A stretch of 64,000 nt of DNA from Polyangia bacterium (GTDB lineage: Bacteria; Myxococcota_A; Polyangia; Nannocystales; Nannocystaceae). The notes beneath the pieces were generated by a model, which made no database searches, was not told the origin of the DNA, and worked only from the letters and a program-made list of their open reading frames with translations. This document shows, piece after piece, positions 50,567 to 58,595 of this stretch. Location: positions 109,448-173,447 of the forward strand of contig JAUIKS010000025.1 of assembly GCA_030430565.1 (NCBI GenBank). Direction: 5' to 3'. Made by a program: the position numbers and the translations under genes. The stretch's first letter is position 1; each line of letters begins with the position of its first letter.

Positions 50567-51220
50567 ATGCCTTCCAGCGAAGAGGTTGAAGACACCGAGC
50601 TGCTGACGCGTTGGCGCGCCGGCGACGACGCTGCGGGTAATCAGCTATTCGAACGTCACTTCGACGCGATCTATCGATTTTTCTGCAGAAAGCTGGACGA
50701 CGAGCAGGCGCTGGATCTCTTGCAGAAGACGTTCCTCGCCTGCGTGAACGGCCGCGATCGCGTAAAGGCAGGCAATCAATTTCGTCCCTACCTCTACGGG
50801 GCCGCTCGCAACATTCTGCTCCGGCATTATCGCGACAAGTACCGACAAAAAGACGGGCACAAGCTCGACGACCGGCCGATCGCGGGCTCGCAGATGTCGC
50901 CGACGATGCGCTTGGCGAAAAAAGCCGAGCACCGGCTGCTGCTCAAGGCGCTCTGTAACCTCGACCTCAACGATCAGCTCCTGCTCGAGCTGCGCTACTG
51001 GGAGCGCCTGACTCGAAAGCAGCTCGCGCAGGTCTTCGAAATTGGCGATCTCGCGGTGGCGAGCCGGATCAGCCGGGCGAAGCGACGTCTGAGGACTGAG
51101 ATCGAGCGAGTCGCGCGCGACCCCGACCTCGGGACACGCACGACCGCGAATTTCGAGGGGTGGCTCGACGATCTTCGGGAGCAGGCCCCCGGGATTCTCC
51201 GCGACCCCGCTGGCCGGTAG
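50567..51220 (+). CDS. second ECF-like sigma factor of the island
   Basis: A 217-residue sigma factor: LLTRWRAGDDAAGNQLFERHF, YRFFCRKLDDEQALDLLQKTFLACVNG..FRPYLYGAARNILLRHY (region 2); LLLKALCNLDLNDQLLLELRYWERLTRKQLAQVFEIGDLAVASRISRAK (region 4 in two pieces); tail TTANFEGWLDDLREQAPG. The ATG follows a promoter-like A/T patch (GATATACTTTTACGCG, 50551-50566), so it may also be expressed on its own. It forms a second sigma-kinase pair with 51360. Confidence 0.9.
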   Translation: MPSSEEVEDTELLTRWRAGDDAAGNQLFERHFDAIYRFFCRKLDDEQALDLLQKTFLACVNGRDRVKAGNQFRPYLYGAARNILLRHYRDKYRQKDGHKLDDRPIAGSQMSPTMRLAKKAEHRLLLKALCNLDLNDQLLLELRYWERLTRKQLAQVFEIGDLAVASRISRAKRRLRTEIERVARDPDLGTRTTANFEGWLDDLREQAPGILRDPAGR

Positions 51221-51321
51221 GTCACTCGACGCGGCGGTGACGCGGTGAAACCGCGTATCGATCGCCAGAAAACACAAAAATCCCTCGCGTGAGGGAGATC
51301 ATCGCTCGACGTCTGGGCACT

Positions 51322-51350
51322 ACTGCAGCAGCAGCAACTGCTGCAGCAGC
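51322..51350. repeat. CAG-repeat hairpin upstream of the kinase start
   Basis: Two CTGCAGCAG copies with GCAGCAG-CAA-CTGCTGC as a 7-bp hairpin core end just before ATG 51360. No purine-rich ribosome binding site is visible between the hairpin and the ATG, so this structure may control kinase translation. Confidence 0.5.
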
Positions 51351-51359
51351 GAATCGATC

Positions 51360-53582
51360 ATGACGACGAGTCAGCAATACATCGATAGCTCGGAGGCTGC
51401 GGAGTCGAGCCTCGCTACGCTCGCCCTCGCTGACACCGATCCGATTCGGAAGCAGTCGCTCAAGGCGCGCGCGCGCGCGCGCCTGTTCCCTGGGATCGGC
51501 TCAAAGCGGCCCGAGTGCCCGAAGATCGATAACCTCGACATTAAAGGGTTCCTGGGCTCCGGCGGTATGGGCCGGGTCTACAAGGCGTACGACAAAGGGC
51601 TCGATCGGTTGGTCGCGGTCAAGCTGCCCGAGCGCCCCGACGCGAGCTATGACGAGAACGGGCTCCAGCGGGAGGCCCAGGCGCTCGCGCGCATTCGCCA
51701 CCCAAATGTGCTCAAGGTCCACAAGTACGACGTTTATGAAGGCGAGCACTACATCGTCCTCGATCTGATCGACGGGGTCGACCTCGAGAAGTGGATCAAG
51801 AACGAAGATCCGGGGTGGGAAGAGGTGCTCGCGCGCTACGTCGAGGCCGGGCGTGGACTCGCGGCGCTGCACAAAGAGGGCCTCGTGCACCGCGACTTCA
51901 AGCCGGCGAACGCTGTGCGTAAGCACGGGGGAGCTGTTCAGGTCATCGATCTCGGGCTCGTCGCCTTCGCGTCGGCCGGCCAGCCGAACGCTGACGCTCC
52001 GCGCAGCGGTGACTCTTTGCTCGATCTGCGCGTGACGACCAGCGACCGGATCATCGGCACGCCCAAGTACATGTCCCCCGAGCAGCTCAGCGGGCGCTGG
52101 TCGGACCGAAGCGACCAGTTCAGCTTCTGCTTCTCGCTGTTCGAGGCGCTCTACGGGTTTCCCCCATACCCCGAGCCGAAGCGATTCTCGGATCTCTTGC
52201 TTCGTCCACAGCCGTGGATCCCTCGCGCTCCACCGGCGGACGCTAGACCTCCGGCCGCCGTCGCCGAGGCCCTGCTGCGCGGACTCTCCTACGAGCCCGC
52301 GGAGCGCTTCGCGTCCATGGAGGAGCTGCTCAACGCGCTCGCTCCGTCCGAAGAGCCGCCGCGCGGGAGGCTGCTCCACGTCCTCGCGGTCTCCGCCCTC
52401 ATCCTCTTGTCGATCCTGTGCTTCACGCTGATGGCGCAGCCGCCGCGCGCATGCGCGAAGCAGTCCGAGACCCTCACGCGTCGACTCGCCGAGAGCGAGC
52501 TCGGCGGGTCGACTGACGAGCTGCGCCGTCGCGCTCGGGCGGCCTTTGAGCGTTATGCCTCCAACTACGCCGACAGCTACACGGCCGCGTGTCGACGGAT
52601 CGGATCCCAGGGCGCCACGCTCGACGAGGTCGCGCCTCGGCAGGCGGCGTGCTTCGAGGAGCAGGAGGTCTTGTTCGCGAAGCTGCTCGCGCTCGTGAGT
52701 GAGTACGCCGACACGCTGCCCGCGGCCATCGAGGCCGCGTACGGGCTCCCGCCGCCCGCCGCCTGCGTGGCCACGGGGCTCGAGGTCGACGTCCCCGCGT
52801 CCGACGCGCGACGCGAAGAGAAGTTCGCGCTCATCCGCGCCGAGGCGCTCGTGCGCCTGCGCCTGTTCGACCGCGCGCGGGTTGTGCTCGATTCCTATGT
52901 CAAGCAGGCCGACGCGCTCGACACCGACGAGGCGACACCAAGACAGCTGCGCTGGCGCGCGCGCGTGCTCGAGCTCGATGCACACAGGCTCACGCGAAGC
53001 GATCGCAAATCCTCCGCCGCGCGGTTTGAGTCTGCGCGGCGGAGCGCCGAGTCGGCAGGAGACGACGAGCGCGCGGCGCGAATCCTCGTCGAGCTCGCGG
53101 ACTTATTGGCTGAGCCGGACGTGATCGGCGACGCGAGCGCGAAGCTGGGGCGACTCTCGTCGCCCAGCTTGAAGGCGCGTTATGAGCTGCGACTTCAGCT
53201 GTTGTCGGCGAGCCGCGCTCTCGACAGAGGGGAGAGCGACACGCCGCTCGTCGAGCTCGCAACGCTGCTTGACGACCGCCCCGCCCTCGAGCAGCGCGAG
53301 CCGTTGCTGGTCATCAACGCCCTCGACGTCCTCGGGCGTTGGCGTCTCAAGCGCGACACGCCCGTCGAGGGGCTCGAGACGCTTCGGCGCGCGCGTGATC
53401 TCCAGGAGGAGCTGCTCGGTCCACAGCACCCGACCACCCGGGCCGCGCGTCGGGGGCGCTGCGAGTTCATCGAGCGCGCCCTCGTCGTAACTCCTGAAGC
53501 TCCCGCCTTCGACCCTGGCGACTGGCGCAAGAGCTTCGGGTGCCAGCGCGGCCCGCCCGAGAGCGAGGGAGGTGCTCGATGA
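51360..53582 (+). CDS. membrane Ser/Thr kinase with DLG motif
   Basis: A 740-residue kinase: GSGGMGRVY (about 68), VAVKLP, HRDFKPAN (about 177), DLG in place of DFG (about 196), MSPEQ. The DFG-to-DLG change keeps the metal Asp and occurs in active kinases, but the kinase at 58583 shares it. A membrane helix at about 339-360 is followed by Cys residues (PRACAKQS, TAACRRIG, RQAACFEE, PAACVATG) and TPR-like helices. Its stop overlaps the ATG of the next gene (ATGA), so kinase and the large NACHT protein are translationally coupled. Confidence 0.92.
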   Translation: MTTSQQYIDSSEAAESSLATLALADTDPIRKQSLKARARARLFPGIGSKRPECPKIDNLDIKGFLGSGGMGRVYKAYDKGLDRLVAVKLPERPDASYDENGLQREAQALARIRHPNVLKVHKYDVYEGEHYIVLDLIDGVDLEKWIKNEDPGWEEVLARYVEAGRGLAALHKEGLVHRDFKPANAVRKHGGAVQVIDLGLVAFASAGQPNADAPRSGDSLLDLRVTTSDRIIGTPKYMSPEQLSGRWSDRSDQFSFCFSLFEALYGFPPYPEPKRFSDLLLRPQPWIPRAPPADARPPAAVAEALLRGLSYEPAERFASMEELLNALAPSEEPPRGRLLHVLAVSALILLSILCFTLMAQPPRACAKQSETLTRRLAESELGGSTDELRRRARAAFERYASNYADSYTAACRRIGSQGATLDEVAPRQAACFEEQEVLFAKLLALVSEYADTLPAAIEAAYGLPPPAACVATGLEVDVPASDARREEKFALIRAEALVRLRLFDRARVVLDSYVKQADALDTDEATPRQLRWRARVLELDAHRLTRSDRKSSAARFESARRSAESAGDDERAARILVELADLLAEPDVIGDASAKLGRLSSPSLKARYELRLQLLSASRALDRGESDTPLVELATLLDDRPALEQREPLLVINALDVLGRWRLKRDTPVEGLETLRRARDLQEELLGPQHPTTRAARRGRCEFIERALVVTPEAPAFDPGDWRKSFGCQRGPPESEGGAR

Positions 53583-56500
53583 GCGCGACCTGGCGTCGAC
53601 CGTTTCGCTGGCTGATGCTGGCGGGCCTCGAGATCGATGATGACGCGACCGCGCGATGGGAGACGAGGCAGCCGCAGCTGCTCGACTTCCTGCGCGCGCG
53701 CGTTCGCGAGTGCGGCCCCCCCGAGGTCATCGTGCTCGCCGGCCAGCTCACGCAGAAAGCGACGCCGGCTGAGTTCTCGATGCTCGACGTGTTCATCGAG
53801 CGCGCGCGCGTGGTGCTGAGTGAGCTGTGTCCGCGCGCGCCCGTGTGGATCGCGACGCCGGGTCCTTCAGACCTCGTGGCGCCGACGGAGGAAGCGCGAC
53901 AACGGCTCGCGACGTTAGGGGATCTGTGCCGAGGCGAGTCGAGCGATGACGTGGCGCTGTATCGCGACTTCCTGTGGCGGCGACGCGACACCGGGCACAT
54001 CGACCAGCTGTTCCGGAGCTACATCGACTGGTTCCGCCGGACGATCGCGTCACAGGGCGACCAGGCCGGCGTCACCATCCGCGAGTCATTCTTCCCGGGG
54101 GACTTCGAGCTCGCGCTCGAGCGCCGTGACAGCTTCCCGGTTCGCCTGGTCGTGCACAACACCGCGTGGTCGACGTGGACGCCGACGCCCGACGGCGTGT
54201 TGCTGCCCCAGCCGCAAGTCGACGCCCTGCGTCGGGACGCGGACCCGACGGCGCCCGGTCAACAGCTCACGCTGACCTACCACGCGCGCGGTGAGCTCGA
54301 CGCCGAAGCCCAGCGAGCGCTCGATAGCTTGCTTCAGCCCGCCGCCGCGGGCGAACGCTCGGCCCGCGCGCATCTCCACGCCTCCGCGCAGCGCTGCCAG
54401 AACCCGCGCTGTACCCACGCGTCGTCATTCGGCTGCGACGGCGACGAGATCGCGGCGGGCATGCTGACCCATGACGGCTTCGTCATCCGCGAGCACGAGC
54501 AGCACCTCGATTTGGACAGGGGAGCCGCCGAGCTCGTCGCGCACGCCCGTCGATCGAGCTCGGGGTCGCAGCACCGCGGCGCGCCCGTGGTCTTCGTTGA
54601 GCCGCTCCTCGAGCTCCAAGAGCCGCACGAGCACCCCGACGCCAGCGGCACGCGGCGGACCGTCGCGGAGACCCTGGCCCAGCACCGCCACATCCTGATC
54701 TTCGGCGACGTCGGCGCTGGGAAGTCTACGCTCGTGCACAGGCTCGCGCTCGCGCTCGCCGAGACGTCGCGAGCGAACGCCGCGCGGTCCGGCTCCGAGA
54801 GCGCGGGCGGCCTGCTCGACAAATCGCTTCGCGGCGAGCGGACGATCCCGGTGCTCCTGTACGCCGACGAGCTCGCGTGCGCGCTCCCTGCGAACCTCGC
54901 CTCGATCGACCTCGTCTGGCTCGCAGAGTATCTCGTCGGGCGCGGGCACCCTGGCGTCGCGCCATCACGGGTGTGGCAGCGCGAGCGCTGGATCGCGCGG
55001 ATGGAGCGTGGCGAGCTCGCGGTCTTGATCGACGGGCTCGATGAGCTCGCGGAGTCGGATCGACCGTCTGTGCTGGCGCTCGTGAGCGCGCTCGTGCGCA
55101 AGGCGACGCGCTGCCGCTGCGTCCTGACCTCCTACCCCAGGCTCGACGAGCCCGCGCTCGACAGCTTCCAGATCGTACAGCTCACCCCCTTCACCGACGC
55201 GCAGATCAGCCGCTACATCGAGCGCTGGATGGACCAGGTCGACGGCGCGGATGACAGGGCGCGCGCGCTCACCACCGCGATCCTCAAGAACTCGGAGCTC
55301 CGAAGGCTCGCGCAGCGACCGGCCGGCCTCGCGTGCCTGTGCGCGTCGTACGGCGAGCACGAGGAGCTGCCGTGTCAACGCGCCCGCGTCCTGGCGACCT
55401 ACGCGCGTTGTCTGCTTAACGCCAAGCAGACCCAGCGCGCGGAGCTACACAAGCTCAGCGTGAACTCGGCGTTGACCCTGCTCGCCCAGGTCGCGTTTGT
55501 CTACAAGCAAGGTCACACGGAGCATCTCGACCTGGAGTTCGCCGCGGACGCCGTGCGCTCGGCGATGGAGAACGGCGTCCCGCGGCCGGCGAAGTTCGAC
55601 GCCCGCGACTGGCTCGAGTTCGAGTCCACGCGCTCCGGAATTCTCGAGCCCGCAGACGACGATCTGCTCCGCTTCCGCGCGCCGTTTCTCGACTTCTTCG
55701 CGGCGCGCTGGCTCGCTTCGCGGCGCGGCCACGACGCGAAGGTCGCGGGCCCGGGAGCGAGCGGCGCGGTGTCGTTCAAAGACTGGTGGACGCTGCTGCG
55801 ACCGCAGCTAGCGGACCCGACCTGGCGGGACGTCCTGCTGCTGTTCGCCGGCTGCCTCCTGGAGGACGCCGCGGGATCAAATCGCCTGACGCTGCTGCTC
55901 GAGCGCCTGTTCACGCTCTACCAGGAGGCCGTCCAAGACGCGACAAATCCGGCGCGCGAGGCGGTCTTGTACGCGCAGCTCCACGCGTTGCTCGAGGCGG
56001 TTGACTCCGAGGACTACAAGCTCCCGAAGCAGCTCGAGCCGAGGCGAGAGCGGGCCGAGCGCGCCATGACCGAGCTGCTCGCCGACGGCTCGCTCGATAC
56101 CCTCGAGCGACGACTCGAGATGAAGCTCGCGATTGGCCCGTTCTCCGAGCCGCGCGTTGATCTCGAGGAGCCGCTGGATCGACTCTCATCGCTGCCCACG
56201 ACGCGCGGGGTCAAGCTCGGGGAATTCCCGACCACGGTGACTCAATTCGCGCAATTCGTCCGTGACGACGGCTACGCGGATCGCGATCTCTGGGACGCTG
56301 AAGGTTGGACGTGGCGGCAGACCCACGGCTGGAGCGAGCCGGGGCGCTGGAAGGACCAGCTCGAGTTCCCCAACCGACCCGTCGTGTACGTCAGCTGCTA
56401 CGAGGCGCGGGCGTATTGCCGATGGCTCAGCCAGAGGACAGAGCGCTACACCGTCCGGCTGCCGACAACCGCGGAGTGGTCTGAAGCCGCGCCGAGCGGC

Positions 56501-58006
56501 CACATCAACTTCTCCGTGACTCAAATTAACGCGGGCTTGCGGTTCGGCGCGCCAACACCGGTCGGCCTGCTCGGCGACGGCGCGACTGCGCGACCGCGGA
56601 GCGGTCGCCGATTCTCGGACATGCTCGGCAACGTCTGGGAGTGGTGCGTCGACGCGGACCCACAGCGCGTCGCGGTCATGGGCGGGTGCTGGAGAACCGA
56701 GCTCAACCGACTGTCCAGCACCCTGCAGGTGCCGGCGAGCCCCGCGTATCGGAACGAGTGCTACGGCTTCCGCGTCGCGGTGGTGGAGCGCAGCTCCTGC
56801 CCCGCTCGCGTAGAGTTGAGCGACCACGTGGTTGACCGCGAGTCGCCCGTGAGCTTCGATTGGAAGTTCTCCAATTTTCTCCCGAGCAGCCTCGGCGCCG
56901 TAAATCCGCTCGCGCAGCGTATCGCCTTCGACAAGGCTCTCGCGGCCATGACGCGCTGTCCGCCGCTCGGCGAGACGACGCTCGGCAAGTTCCTCATCGA
57001 GGACAGGCTCGGCAGCGGCGGTATGGGGACCGTCTACCGCGCGTGGGATACAGACCTCAACCGCAAAGTCGCGATCAAGGTCCTCCACGAGGGGCTCGTC
57101 GGCCGTGATCCCGGCGAGCAGCTGCTCTCCGAAGCACGCGCGCTCGCGCGGGTCAAAGATAAAAACGCGGTCATGGTGCACACCTTTGAGCGCGCCGAGG
57201 GCTTCTCCTACATCGTCATGGAGTACATCGACGGACCGACGCTCGACAACTGGTGTCAGGAGGTGAAGTCCGACCCCTCGAGCGGCGAGCCACGCTGGAG
57301 GCAGATCCTCGAGCGCTGTATCGAAGCCGGACGGGGGATCGCGGCCGTTCACAGCAGCGAGTTCATACACGGTGACTTCAAGCCGACGAACGTCCTCGTC
57401 TCTAAGCACGACGGCGCGAAGATCGTCGACTTCGGGCTCCGGTCGATCTTCGACTCCCAGGACGGGAGCGAGGCGCCACGATCGGGTCGAGCGCATGAGC
57501 GCGTGGCGGTCGGGACCGCCCGGTACATGGCGCCAGAGCAAGCCCGGTGCCTACCTGCGGATGCGCGCAGCGACCAGTACGCGTTCTGCTTGACGCTCTG
57601 CGAACTTCTCTACGGCTACCCTTTCGAAGACGAGGGGCGCGACCGGGAGGCGCTCGTGAAGCGGGGCGCGCGATGGAGCGTGACGCTCCCGGAGCCAGGG
57701 GACGACGGGCCGCCGAATTGGCTACGGCGCGTCATCGAACAGGGCCTCAGCGACGACCCTGCGTGTCGATTCGAGAGCATGCAGGAGCTGCTCGCGCGGC
57801 TCTCGGAGCCCGAGGCAGACGAGCCGAGCCCTCCCCTCAACCCGCGCGTGTACATCATCGGCGCCGTCGGGCTGCTCTTGACGATCAGCTTCACGCTCAG
57901 CCTCATATGGAGGCAACACATCGACGCCGGCCAACTCGCAGACGTGTCGACCGGTGACACCGGCGCGATCGAGGATCGGCCGCCCGCCGAGAAGGACCCG
58001 AAGTAG
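53579..58006 (+). CDS. multidomain protein: degenerate phosphoesterase - NACHT NTPase - FGE-like - Ser/Thr kinase - membrane segment
   Basis: A 1475-residue protein. (1) About 1-300: calcineurin-like phosphoesterase fold with its metal ligands lost (WLMLAGLEID for the D-x-H strand, LAGQLTQ for GDxxD, TPGPSDL for GNHD). (2) About 370-800: NACHT-type NTPase with Walker A GDVGAGKSTL (about 378), Walker B VLIDGLDEL (about 481) and a helical tail. (3) About 875-1070: FGE-like domain (PTTAEWSEAA, MLGNVWEWCVD, GFRVAV). (4) About 1137-1410: kinase with GSGGMGTVY, VAIKVL, HGDFKPTN (HRD Arg replaced by Gly), DFG, MAPEQ. (5) Membrane helix about 1423-1443. GGAGGTG lies before the ATG. One chain thus carries sensor, switch, binding and kinase modules. 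Confidence 0.88.
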   Translation: MSATWRRPFRWLMLAGLEIDDDATARWETRQPQLLDFLRARVRECGPPEVIVLAGQLTQKATPAEFSMLDVFIERARVVLSELCPRAPVWIATPGPSDLVAPTEEARQRLATLGDLCRGESSDDVALYRDFLWRRRDTGHIDQLFRSYIDWFRRTIASQGDQAGVTIRESFFPGDFELALERRDSFPVRLVVHNTAWSTWTPTPDGVLLPQPQVDALRRDADPTAPGQQLTLTYHARGELDAEAQRALDSLLQPAAAGERSARAHLHASAQRCQNPRCTHASSFGCDGDEIAAGMLTHDGFVIREHEQHLDLDRGAAELVAHARRSSSGSQHRGAPVVFVEPLLELQEPHEHPDASGTRRTVAETLAQHRHILIFGDVGAGKSTLVHRLALALAETSRANAARSGSESAGGLLDKSLRGERTIPVLLYADELACALPANLASIDLVWLAEYLVGRGHPGVAPSRVWQRERWIARMERGELAVLIDGLDELAESDRPSVLALVSALVRKATRCRCVLTSYPRLDEPALDSFQIVQLTPFTDAQISRYIERWMDQVDGADDRARALTTAILKNSELRRLAQRPAGLACLCASYGEHEELPCQRARVLATYARCLLNAKQTQRAELHKLSVNSALTLLAQVAFVYKQGHTEHLDLEFAADAVRSAMENGVPRPAKFDARDWLEFESTRSGILEPADDDLLRFRAPFLDFFAARWLASRRGHDAKVAGPGASGAVSFKDWWTLLRPQLADPTWRDVLLLFAGCLLEDAAGSNRLTLLLERLFTLYQEAVQDATNPAREAVLYAQLHALLEAVDSEDYKLPKQLEPRRERAERAMTELLADGSLDTLERRLEMKLAIGPFSEPRVDLEEPLDRLSSLPTTRGVKLGEFPTTVTQFAQFVRDDGYADRDLWDAEGWTWRQTHGWSEPGRWKDQLEFPNRPVVYVSCYEARAYCRWLSQRTERYTVRLPTTAEWSEAAPSGHINFSVTQINAGLRFGAPTPVGLLGDGATARPRSGRRFSDMLGNVWEWCVDADPQRVAVMGGCWRTELNRLSSTLQVPASPAYRNECYGFRVAVVERSSCPARVELSDHVVDRESPVSFDWKFSNFLPSSLGAVNPLAQRIAFDKALAAMTRCPPLGETTLGKFLIEDRLGSGGMGTVYRAWDTDLNRKVAIKVLHEGLVGRDPGEQLLSEARALARVKDKNAVMVHTFERAEGFSYIVMEYIDGPTLDNWCQEVKSDPSSGEPRWRQILERCIEAGRGIAAVHSSEFIHGDFKPTNVLVSKHDGAKIVDFGLRSIFDSQDGSEAPRSGRAHERVAVGTARYMAPEQARCLPADARSDQYAFCLTLCELLYGYPFEDEGRDREALVKRGARWSVTLPEPGDDGPPNWLRRVIEQGLSDDPACRFESMQELLARLSEPEADEPSPPLNPRVYIIGAVGLLLTISFTLSLIWRQHIDAGQLADVSTGDTGAIEDRPPAEKDPK

Positions 58007-58022
58007 CGCGGGACAGCGAGTG

Positions 58023-58595
58023 TCAACGACTCGCGTCGTAGGCGTCGCGGACCGACGTCCACGCGCGCTTCAGGCGACCCTCGAGCTCCTCGGGCGCGAT
58101 TCGAAAGATGTCCCCGAGCTCGTCTAGCGAGAAGTCGTGATAGTGGTAGAGGATCACGAGATGACGGTCCTGCTTATCGAGCTCCGCGAGCGCGTGCAGG
58201 CCCGCCTGTTTATCCCGACCGACCATCGTCGAGTTCATCGTGTCCTTGGTCCATGACTCCGAGTGAGCGCCTGAGTCCAGCCGGGCGCTGGGCTCGCTGG
58301 CGTCGCGGAGCGCGGGTCTCGGGAGCGCTTGATCGAAGTGCGCGTAGGCGCACGCGAACAGGAGCGTGCGGAACGTGCGGTAATTACCCATGAGCGACTC
58401 GAAGCGTTCACAATCCTCGAACGCGGCGATCGCGATGCGCTCCGCGTCGTCCTCGTTCGAGACGTGCTTCAAGTAGCGATAGAGGTCCGCGTGGTGACGC
58501 AGGAGTAGCTCCTCGCAGTAGGCGTGGTGGTCGCTGCTCCGCGAGCACCAGCGTCGGAGCCGCTCGAAGTCTTCGAGATCGCTTACGCCGCGCAC
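58023..58595 (-). CDS. divergent ECF-like sigma factor
   Basis: A 190-residue protein with a weak sigma pattern: region-2-like LLLRHHADLYRYLKHVSNEDDAERIAIAAFEDCERF..YRTFRTLLFACAYAHF and region-4-like LAELDKQDRHLVILYHYHDFSLDELGDIFRIAPEELEGRLKRAW. It is much less conserved than the other four, so it could be a reduced sigma factor or an interacting decoy. Its GTG start lies inside the last codons of the kinase gene (58583), overlapping by 13 bp and read with an AGGAG in the kinase sequence, so the pair is translationally coupled. Its 3' end faces the large protein's end, 16 bp away. Confidence 0.65.
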   Translation of the reverse strand: MRGVSDLEDFERLRRWCSRSSDHHAYCEELLLRHHADLYRYLKHVSNEDDAERIAIAAFEDCERFESLMGNYRTFRTLLFACAYAHFDQALPRPALRDASEPSARLDSGAHSESWTKDTMNSTMVGRDKQAGLHALAELDKQDRHLVILYHYHDFSLDELGDIFRIAPEELEGRLKRAWTSVRDAYDASR

